Shown here in pieces: positions 1 through 6,057 of a stretch of DNA of 20,388 nt; the stretch's first letter is position 1, and the number at the start of each line of letters is the position of its first letter. Where the stretch lies: the IMG/VR virus record IMGVR_UViG_3300028925_011157, positions 1 through 20,388 of that record; one strand, given 5' to 3'. Source of the stretch: a virus. The position numbers and the translations under genes are program-made. The notes under the pieces are model-generated. The model saw only the letters and a program-made list of their open reading frames with translations. It had not been told where the DNA came from and did no database searches.

Positions 1-1
1 A

Positions 2-1438
2 GAGATAGATCTACAAGGACAATCCGTAGATATAGACAGTGGCAATTTCCGCCCAGCATCCTGGAGTCTACCTCTGTTGACAAAACAGGTCGGTATTAAA
101 ATAGAAGATACAGCCAACAATTCACAAGGTGTTGAAAGTTATGTAGGGCTATCTACCTCAGGTATCAAAATAGACAACGCTAATTCTAGTAGTTATGGAT
201 CAGCAGTCTGGAATTCATCTGGTGATTTTAGTATTGATATGGCAGTATCGACAGGTCAAGAGCCCTCACTCGATGTTACAACATATTTAGATAATAGTAT
301 ATGGCTCGGGGAAGAGGATACCCTTTCCGGAACAGTCAACATTCATGTAACTGGAAGCAAGTCACGCACAAACGAGACATATGTGCAAACAGACTATAAG
401 CCAGACGCACTATCTATTTATTATGATACAGGTACTGGTGGAAATGAATCTGACAAAGATTTAGCTTTAGTCAGAGCTGCATTTAATGCAGATACACAAA
501 CATCAAAAAATTCATACACCTTTTATGGGACAGGAGGGTATCTATATAACAGTGGAGCGGTGAAAATTGGAGCTGCTCTTGGTGTCAGCACACCTGCACA
601 ACTTTTGCATATAGAAGGGACAAATCCGCAAATACTTATTGAAGAAAGCTCTACAGAATTTGTCAGACTTGGTGTAGAAGCTACCACCGGGGATATGTGC
701 CTAGGATGGGATGATGCAGATGACATGCATTTTGGAGTATTTTCGTCCCCAACAGATACCACCATAGACGCCAAAATGATAATCGAAGGAAGCACAGGTG
801 ATGTTGGAATTGGAACAACAGCCCCAGATTTACGGCTATCTGTAAAAGATGCTGCATCTAACACCTACGTAGCTAGATTCGAAAATACCTCCGGCACCAA
901 TCCCAAGGGGGTAAAAATACGAGTGGAGGAAAACAACACAGATGCAATTCTTATTAATTTTGAAAGAAACAGTGGATACACCTTAGACTCAATCATTGGA
1001 GACGGAGCTAATGGAGCTAAGTTTACAGGTACAGCAGCAGGAATAACCTCTGACGTAAGAAACAAGACTTCTATAATTCCAATAGAGCAATCATTACTCA
1101 ACCCACAAGAAATTCTTAATAGTATCGATGTTATAGAATTTAAGTATAAGTCATATGATTGGCACACGGATAAGGTTAAGGAACAAAAGAACTCAGAAAC
1201 ACGAATTGGTGTAAGTGCACAACAGCTGAAAACTGTAGTGCCTACGGTGGTTTCACAACACGAGTCATTGAATATTATTAACAAATTACACCCAGGTGAT
1301 GCAGGGTATAAATGGATGGAGGTTAAGTATGAAGAACTAGTACCTCTGTTAATTCAAACAAGTAAAGAGCAAAATGCACTCATACAACAGCTAGAAAATA
1401 AAATAAAAATGATAGAGGAAAAAATAGCATGCCTATAG
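2..1438 (+). CDS. Tail fibre/spike protein with C-terminal S74 chaperone domain (5' partial)
   Basis: The reading frame is open from base 2, so the true start lies upstream of the window; the TTG at 77 is only an internal codon. The visible 478 residues are a glycine-, serine- and threonine-rich, beta-type fibre body, with fibre-like segments such as DVGIGTTAPDLRLSV. The last ~129 residues look like an intramolecular chaperone auto-processing (peptidase S74) domain. The motif SDVRNK begins with the Ser at 1049-1051, the family's self-cleavage point, with Lys four residues later. A GVSAQQL segment and a long C-terminal coiled coil follow. In this family the domain trimerises the fibre and then cuts itself off on the N-terminal side of that Ser. 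The C-terminus overlaps the next gene by 10 bases, so the two are probably co-translated. Most likely an adsorption fibre or spike; its receptor cannot be inferred. Confidence 0.85.
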   Translation, partial: EIDLQGQSVDIDSGNFRPASWSLPLLTKQVGIKIEDTANNSQGVESYVGLSTSGIKIDNANSSSYGSAVWNSSGDFSIDMAVSTGQEPSLDVTTYLDNSIWLGEEDTLSGTVNIHVTGSKSRTNETYVQTDYKPDALSIYYDTGTGGNESDKDLALVRAAFNADTQTSKNSYTFYGTGGYLYNSGAVKIGAALGVSTPAQLLHIEGTNPQILIEESSTEFVRLGVEATTGDMCLGWDDADDMHFGVFSSPTDTTIDAKMIIEGSTGDVGIGTTAPDLRLSVKDAASNTYVARFENTSGTNPKGVKIRVEENNTDAILINFERNSGYTLDSIIGDGANGAKFTGTAAGITSDVRNKTSIIPIEQSLLNPQEILNSIDVIEFKYKSYDWHTDKVKEQKNSETRIGVSAQQLKTVVPTVVSQHESLNIINKLHPGDAGYKWMEVKYEELVPLLIQTSKEQNALIQQLENKIKMIEEKIACL

Positions 1439-2361
1439 TAATACCAAGTGGCTCATCTGAGATATTATTTGTATCACAAGCATCGGCAAGTTTAGATTAT
1501 AGATTTACTCCCGGCAATCGCACAGGGAGCGGAGTCATAGGTATATGGGAAATGGATCCAGATGATGGATCGAGCATACAATTTAGAATACCTAAATTAT
1601 CATTTGGAGGAGATGACGATAGAATAGCTTTTTATGTATCGGGCAGTGGTGAAATCGGTGTCAATACGAAAAATCCAAAGTCATCATTTGATTTTGTACC
1701 CACCAGTGGTAAGCATATCATACAGGGAAAAACAAAAATCACAGGATCTGTAAATATAGTCGGGGATGTAACAGCCTCAGGTCATATAAGCTCAAGTGGA
1801 AATTTATATGGATCTAGAGTAATTACAGATCGAATTCAACCTACAGATGGTACTTCAGATATATACTTTGCAAAGGGTATCCACGTTGCGAATGGAAGCA
1901 TTACAGCTTCAGCTGATATAAGTTCAAGTGGTGAGATAACTGGATATGTTGGATATAACCAACACTCTACCTCATCATTTACAGTAGGTAGAGGTGATGT
2001 AGTCCGATTCGGTAGTGGCACATCAGTGACTGGTAAAATCTATCATTATAAATCAGATGGATCTTGGGAACTAGCTAACTGCACCGGTGTAGCAACCAGT
2101 GATGGAATGTTAGCTGTAGCTTTAGGAACAGATCCAGATCAAGATGGAATGCTATTGAGGGGAATGTGTAAAGTTCATACAATTCAAGGTACAGAGGCAG
2201 TTGGAATGCCATTGTACTTATCTGAAACCGCAACAGGTACTGTAGATTGTGTGGCACCTGCAGCTTCAGATGAGGTTGTACGAGTAATAGGATATTGTTT
2301 GCATGCTTCCTCTAAACTGATATGGTTTAATCCAGATAGCACATTCGTAGAGATTGCGTAA
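1429..2361 (+). CDS. Tail fibre protein with shared C-terminal tip domain
   Basis: 310 residues. The ATG at 1429 lies inside the end of the preceding fibre gene, with a purine-rich gaggaaa upstream. The middle carries two copies of a short fibre repeat of the type TASGHISSSGN / TASADISSSGE (encoded at 1771-1800 and 1903-1935). The last ~124 residues, from about residue 187, form a compact domain with GKIYHY, LLRGMCKV, PLYLSETA, VVRVIGYCL and the terminal FNPDSTFVEIA. The same domain, diverged, ends the protein encoded at 3271-4779, so the two fibres are modular relatives. Domains of this pattern occur at the C-termini of many marine phage fibre or structural proteins. The role as a distal, possibly receptor-contacting part is inferred from position and repeat structure. 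Confidence 0.75.
   Translation: MPIVIPSGSSEILFVSQASASLDYRFTPGNRTGSGVIGIWEMDPDDGSSIQFRIPKLSFGGDDDRIAFYVSGSGEIGVNTKNPKSSFDFVPTSGKHIIQGKTKITGSVNIVGDVTASGHISSSGNLYGSRVITDRIQPTDGTSDIYFAKGIHVANGSITASADISSSGEITGYVGYNQHSTSSFTVGRGDVVRFGSGTSVTGKIYHYKSDGSWELANCTGVATSDGMLAVALGTDPDQDGMLLRGMCKVHTIQGTEAVGMPLYLSETATGTVDCVAPAASDEVVRVIGYCLHASSKLIWFNPDSTFVEIA
1771..1935 (+). repeat. Fibre ASG-ISSSG coding repeats, first gene
   Basis: Two DNA-level copies of a ~30-base unit, at 1771-1800 and 1903-1935, begin acagc(c/t)tcag and run into atataag(c/t)tcaagtgg. Further copies lie in the second fibre gene (3496-3519, 3919-3948, 4072-4102). They encode the fibre motif (T)ASG(H/D)IS(S/A)SG. The nucleotide similarity is high enough that recombination between the two fibre genes is plausible. 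Confidence 0.7.
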
Positions 2362-2402
2362 TAACATAAGAGTAGTATAACTAGATAAAAACAGATTAGG
2401 TA

Positions 2403-2413
2403 GATATTTATAT
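2403..2413 (+). promoter_or_regulatory. Candidate late transcription signal GATATTTATAT
   Basis: The 11-base motif ends exactly at the ATG at 2414. It matches the motif at 6032, 10151, 13531 and 17779, each at the 5' end of a gene block. The core TATTTATA is the reverse complement of the T4 late box TATAAATA. With zero bases between motif and start codon, a simple -10 role would give transcription inside the gene, so the exact function is unsure. Confidence 0.5.
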
Positions 2414-2698
2414 ATGGCAAATGTAACTTGGGATAACGCAGACTTTAAGTGGAATATAAATCCACATTTATGGAATTTAGTAGAAGAGCTAATTTCCGGC
2501 GGAGATGGTGGTGATATACCAAAAAAGCTACAGGGTCTGCCTAAAGATGAAAAACAGAAGTTTATTAGGCTAATTATGGAGTTCAAAGGTATCAAGGTAT
2601 ACGATGAGAAGAAAGAAGTAAAAAACATAAAAGCTTATGCGACCGATGTAGAATTGATCGCAGAGGAGATAAAAAGAAATGTACAAATTATACACTGA
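2414..2698 (+). CDS. Small structural-region protein, function unknown
   Basis: 94 residues, beginning MANVTWDNADFKW. I recognise only the VTWDNA-type N-terminus, which is common in small proteins of marine T4-like phages. The rest is mostly helical and charged, with a GGDGGD turn near residue 34. No SD precedes the ATG; instead the TATTTATAT motif abuts it, so it may be translated from a very short leader. It overlaps the next gene by 20 bases and sits between two fibre genes, which suggests a virion or fibre-associated role. I cannot assign a function. Confidence 0.7.
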   Translation: MANVTWDNADFKWNINPHLWNLVEELISGGDGGDIPKKLQGLPKDEKQKFIRLIMEFKGIKVYDEKKEVKNIKAYATDVELIAEEIKRNVQIIH

Positions 2699-3257
2699 TA
2701 AGATAGAGAATTTTGAAGCAAAAATAAAACTAGAAGGAGCTTCATTAAAAAAATCGATTGCTAGATTAGTAATCGAAGCAGACGGGTTTGATTTATTATT
2801 CAAAGGAACTATATCGGAATCCGGTAAAGTGAAAATCCCTGTGAAGCGTCTCCGCGGATTGCTAGATGAGAGTACAAAAGGTACTATTAAGCTAGAAGTG
2901 ATAGCAGAGGATACATACTTTACACCATGGGAAAGTCAATTTGAGGTAAACACATCTAAGAAAGTTACCGTTGAGATAAAGTCACAATCTGCACCTATGA
3001 TTAAGACTATCAGCAACAAAGCAAATGTAGAGATACAAGTTATGAATGAACAAGCAGTTACAAAAAGTGAAAAAGAGCACGTAATAAGCATTGTTAAGTT
3101 ATTAATTAGAGAGAATATTAATTTACGTAACCTAACAATTAAAAAAGATAAACTCAATAATATTATTGGAGAGTATATTACAGGTAATGATATTACAGAG
3201 GGTCAAAGAGCCCCTGTAATACAGAAAGTTATCCGTGTCCTTGAAAAACGTAAATAG
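2679..3257 (+). CDS. Putative virion protein, beta-rich N-terminal half
   Basis: 192 residues; the ATG at 2679 lies 20 bases inside the previous gene. Residues ~1-100 read as alternating beta strands, including KIKLEGASL, KVKIPVKRL and the conserved-looking LEVIAEDTYFTPWESQFEV, which suggests an Ig-like or sandwich fold. After a linker (VEIKSQSAPM), residues ~125-192 are helical and lysine-rich (EKEHVISIVKLLIREN). Similar two-part proteins occur in structural clusters of marine T4-like phages, but I know no experimental function. Context between fibre genes suggests a structural or assembly role. A short gap holding an AGGGAG SD separates it from the next fibre gene. Confidence 0.7.
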   Translation: MYKLYTDKIENFEAKIKLEGASLKKSIARLVIEADGFDLLFKGTISESGKVKIPVKRLRGLLDESTKGTIKLEVIAEDTYFTPWESQFEVNTSKKVTVEIKSQSAPMIKTISNKANVEIQVMNEQAVTKSEKEHVISIVKLLIRENINLRNLTIKKDKLNNIIGEYITGNDITEGQRAPVIQKVIRVLEKRK

Positions 3258-3270
3258 GGAGTTATAAAGT

Positions 3271-4779
3271 ATGGCTGGATCAGACAATTTTACAGGCCAA
3301 AATATTCAAGATACTTATCAAAGGGTATTACAGATATCGTCCAGCGGACAGTTAGCAGATGGTACAGGATCACTTGTGCCACTTCTACATGTAACCGCAT
3401 CATATGCTGTGTCTGCATCTCACGAAATTACATATGAATTATCATCTTCGTATGCTGAGACTGCCTCAATGGCATCTAACAATTTTAACGTGCAAGGAGA
3501 TATAAGTGCAAGTGGTGATGTAATAGGCCAAAATTTCACAGCACATGATGTTCTCTCTACTTCATTTACAGGGTCGGTAGATAATCCTGCAATACGACTC
3601 GGTCCTTTATCAGGAAATGCAGCTGGTAATAAAGTAGGTCTTATGATGGAGGACTTAAATCCTCCAAATAAACTATTCGTACCTTACTTTTGTGCTAATG
3701 GAAACAAAATATTTGGGTTCGGTACATTAATGGATATGCAAGCTGGTATCCAAATGAATAGCAATAAGATATCATTTGATGCAGATGCTACAAACACATT
3801 TATACAATCTGACCAAGAAACTCCTGAAAATCTTGAAGTTCATGCTGATGGTAATATCGAACTAAGAGCTCAAGATGATTTACAAGTATATAGCAATATA
3901 GACGTGTCTGGTCAAATTACAGCCTCAGGTCATATAAGTGCAAGTGGGAATATAGATGCAGTAAATATAGATGCACTTACTTCATTACAAGTAAATAATA
4001 AAAGAATAACTTATGCTAATGATGACCTAACATTTTTAGATACAGGATTAAATGTAGCAGGCGGAGCTATAACAGCCTCAGGTGATATAAGTTCAAGTGG
4101 TGATATTTATGGTAGCACTTTAACAGTGGCCGGACCTGCTTCGTTTGTAGGTACAGTCGCGTTAACTGGTACCGGTAGAATAACTGGTATTGATACTGTC
4201 GCGTCAGTAGGTGACGCAGCTAATAAAGCGTATGTAGACGACCATGTTTGGAACGGTAACGATATAACGTCCGGTGTTGTTGTTTCTGCTAGATTAGACA
4301 CCGACACAGCTCACTTAAGTGTTAATCAGGTAATCACCGGTACTAAAACAATTAACCAAAGATTGTTTGCCGCACCTGGGGCCACTGATGGAAATGTATG
4401 TGGAGATTTTCTTCAATTCGGAACAACCACAGTTGTACGAGGTAAAATATATTATTTTGATTCTACAGGTCAAGCGGGTGACTGCTGGACATTAACCAAT
4501 GCCACTACAGCCGCAAATTCTAAAGGTTTATTAGCTGTTGCCATGGGAAATGGTACTGCTAATTTTGTCGGCATGTGTATAAAGGGTAGAGTAAATCTTA
4601 GCCATAACCCCGGGGCAATTGCAGCTGTGCTTTATTTAAGTGAAGACACTGCAGGGTTTGCCACAAGCACTGCACCAGTAGACGGTGATGAAGTTGTAAG
4701 AATTATAGGATATGCATTAACTGCAAACGGAAATGACGTTTGGTTTGATCCTGATAGCACATATGTGGAGATTGCATAA
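3271..4779 (+). CDS. Tail fibre protein, repeat-rich, shares tip domain with upstream fibre
   Basis: 502 residues with an AGGGAG SD upstream of the ATG. The N-terminal part has ASYAVSASHEI/SSSYAETASMA heptad-like segments seen in phage fibres. Three copies of the (T)ASG-IS(S/A)SG unit follow, encoded at 3496-3519, 3919-3948 and 4072-4102. A further segment (SVGDAANKAYVDDHVW) resembles the ANKAYVD element that joins fibre repeats. Residues from ~372 form the same C-terminal domain as the protein at 1429-2361: GKIYYF, LLAVAMG, VLYLSEDTA, VVRIIGYAL and the final FDPDSTYVEIA. The stop overlaps the next start (TAATG), so the methyltransferase that follows is translationally coupled to it. Most likely a distal fibre. 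Confidence 0.78.
   Translation: MAGSDNFTGQNIQDTYQRVLQISSSGQLADGTGSLVPLLHVTASYAVSASHEITYELSSSYAETASMASNNFNVQGDISASGDVIGQNFTAHDVLSTSFTGSVDNPAIRLGPLSGNAAGNKVGLMMEDLNPPNKLFVPYFCANGNKIFGFGTLMDMQAGIQMNSNKISFDADATNTFIQSDQETPENLEVHADGNIELRAQDDLQVYSNIDVSGQITASGHISASGNIDAVNIDALTSLQVNNKRITYANDDLTFLDTGLNVAGGAITASGDISSSGDIYGSTLTVAGPASFVGTVALTGTGRITGIDTVASVGDAANKAYVDDHVWNGNDITSGVVVSARLDTDTAHLSVNQVITGTKTINQRLFAAPGATDGNVCGDFLQFGTTTVVRGKIYYFDSTGQAGDCWTLTNATTAANSKGLLAVAMGNGTANFVGMCIKGRVNLSHNPGAIAAVLYLSEDTAGFATSTAPVDGDEVVRIIGYALTANGNDVWFDPDSTYVEIA
3496..4102 (+). repeat. Fibre ASG-ISSSG coding repeats, second gene
   Basis: Three diverged DNA copies, at 3496-3519, 3919-3948 and 4072-4102, share agcctcaggt(c/g)atataag(t)(t/g)caagtgg. 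They match the two copies in the upstream fibre gene at 1771 and 1903. They encode flexible beta-turn units of the shaft. Not CRISPR: the spacing is irregular and the frame is kept. Confidence 0.7.
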
Positions 4780-5339
4780 TGACATATATAGATGAAACAT
4801 TGGCCTTCGAATCTGATAAGATATATTATACAGAAGATGGATCTGAGCTCCAAGTCATGATGAGTTGGGAAGATCCTTTAATGTCTGCATCTGCTGCTTA
4901 CGTTTGTGGTGGTGCAGGAGATATCTTAGAGATAGGATTTGGAATGGGAATATCAGCAGGGTATATTCAATCCCACTCAATTGTATCACATACTATAATA
5001 GAGAACCATCCTGAAATAATCCCGAAGGCTCAGACTTGGGCAAGTGGAAAATCCAATGTAACAATAGTAACTGGTAGTTGGTATGATATAAGAGATTCCT
5101 TATCAACATATGACGGGGTATTCTATGATGCATTCGGCGACGAAGATCAGATACACTTTTCCTCTTCATTATCATCTTTAGTAAAAAAAGGTGGTAAAGC
5201 TACATGGTGGAATAGTCATCCAAATGAAACAACCTTTTTTAATATACCTAATGTAACATATCAACAATATTCTGTTAACCCTCCTACAAATACTTATTTT
5301 AACCATACAACCTACTACCTACCTAAATGGCAACACTAA
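4779..5339 (+). CDS. SAM-dependent methyltransferase resembling guanidinoacetate/arginine N-methyltransferases
   Basis: 186 residues. The order of motifs follows GAMT and the related RMT2 arginine methyltransferases. VMMSWEDPLM (residues 26-35) matches the family's VMxxWExPxM lid. DILEIGFGMGISA (48-60) is SAM motif I with the family-typical GFGM. IIEN with Glu75 fits the ribose-binding acid. GSWYDI (99-104) and GVFYDAFGD (113-121) follow, where Asp117 fits the GAMT catalytic Asp. KKGGK (136-140) precedes the last strands. It is shorter than animal GAMT (~236 residues), with a reduced C-terminus, and the Tyr after the catalytic YD motif is Phe. It is coupled by TAATG to a fibre gene and overlaps the next structural gene by 13 bases. 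The superfamily is clear. The substrate is unknown; a virion protein side chain or a small guanidino compound are both possible. Confidence 0.82.
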   Translation: MTYIDETLAFESDKIYYTEDGSELQVMMSWEDPLMSASAAYVCGGAGDILEIGFGMGISAGYIQSHSIVSHTIIENHPEIIPKAQTWASGKSNVTIVTGSWYDIRDSLSTYDGVFYDAFGDEDQIHFSSSLSSLVKKGGKATWWNSHPNETTFFNIPNVTYQQYSVNPPTNTYFNHTTYYLPKWQH

Positions 5340-6022
5340 ACGCAACTAAATGGGGTCGTCTAGCTATGACGGGTCAATCCACCCATGCTGCAGCAAGGGA
5401 TAGTGCAACAGCAAATTCTGTGTCTGTTGACCCTACATTTTCATCTGCAGCTGCAATTCAATATAAAAAGCAAGCGGGAAGATCCGGCAATGTTTATAAT
5501 CTTTATCGTTCATATTATTACTTCAACACCACTGGTATAACAGGTAATGTTACAGACTCATCCCTTAATATAAGGGGGGTATCCGCCGAAACAGCTGCTG
5601 TTAGAATAATACCAAGTACAGCTTTTGGAGGAGATGGAAGTGCAGATATAGTAGCTACTGATTTCGATAATATAACATTTAATGGAGCTCTAGGAGCTGC
5701 AGGAGAGAGCTGGAACGATGGTGCTAATAATGAACTTGAATTTGTAGACAAAGACAATGCAGAAGGAGTAGCAAATGCAGCTATAAGAGATCAGAATTAT
5801 TTTATTTGCGCTGTAATTGAATATGGCCATGACTGGAGGAATGTAGATCCAGGAAGCGCTGTTACCTTACAAGCAGGTATAAATTATGCAGTAGCAGCTT
5901 ATTTAGATTATACTGAAGCTACTTCGGGCTATGCAAATGATATTATGGGCGTCGCGACAGCGAATATTGGAAAAGTAATAAACGTAGCCACAGCAAATAT
6001 TGGAAAAGTCATAGGTGTTTAA
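5327..6022 (+). CDS. Beta-rich virion/fibre-associated protein with C-terminal tandem repeat
   Basis: 231 residues; the ATG lies 13 bases inside the methyltransferase gene. The body is Ala/Gly/Ser/Asn-rich with strands such as VYNLYRSYYYFNTTGI and VTDSSLNIRGVSA, suggesting a beta-sandwich. The end is a tail of two 11-residue units, VATANIGKVIN and VATANIGKVIG. Similar 'NIGKV' tails end structural proteins of other marine phages. Its place at the end of the fibre block suggests a fibre tip, accessory or attachment protein. No enzyme motif is seen. The next transcription signal starts 10 bases after the stop. Confidence 0.68.
   Translation: MATLNATKWGRLAMTGQSTHAAARDSATANSVSVDPTFSSAAAIQYKKQAGRSGNVYNLYRSYYYFNTTGITGNVTDSSLNIRGVSAETAAVRIIPSTAFGGDGSADIVATDFDNITFNGALGAAGESWNDGANNELEFVDKDNAEGVANAAIRDQNYFICAVIEYGHDWRNVDPGSAVTLQAGINYAVAAYLDYTEATSGYANDIMGVATANIGKVINVATANIGKVIGV
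5951..6013 (+). repeat. 33-base tandem coding repeat, VATANIGKVI
   Basis: Two 30-base units at 5951-5980 and 5984-6013 share most positions, e.g. aatattggaaaagt(a/c)ata. They encode two 11-residue repeats at the very C-terminus of the protein, immediately before GV and the stop. Confidence 0.75.
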
Positions 6023-6031
6023 GCCTAGGGT

Positions 6032-6042
6032 GATATTTATAA
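6032..6042 (+). promoter_or_regulatory. Candidate late transcription signal GATATTTATAA
   Basis: A copy of the recurrent motif, in the short gap after the fibre block and 15 bases before the favoured ATG at 6058. Here the spacing would allow a short leader containing the GGAGA SD, so this copy best fits a promoter. Confidence 0.5.
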
Positions 6043-6057
6043 TATATGGAGAAGAAT

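Noticed and set aside
523-1284. Long minus-strand open frames opposite the first fibre gene
   Set aside because: They lie wholly opposite a well-supported coding frame, have no SD or recognisable motif, and their composition mirrors the sense codons. The same applies to the other minus-strand frames in the window.
1771-4102. Regularly worded repeats that could suggest a CRISPR array
   Set aside because: Copies are in frame, irregularly spaced, diverged and encode fibre motifs; no cas genes.
4102-4110. GATATTTAT inside the second fibre gene, and a similar one at 11421-11429 in the terminase
   Set aside because: They are within coding sequence, lack the full TATTTATAT core and have no gene start downstream.
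6046-6057. Earlier start for the nucleotidyltransferase/ligase fusion
   Set aside because: ATG 6046 has no SD, whereas GGAGA within it is well spaced for ATG 6058; not fully excluded.
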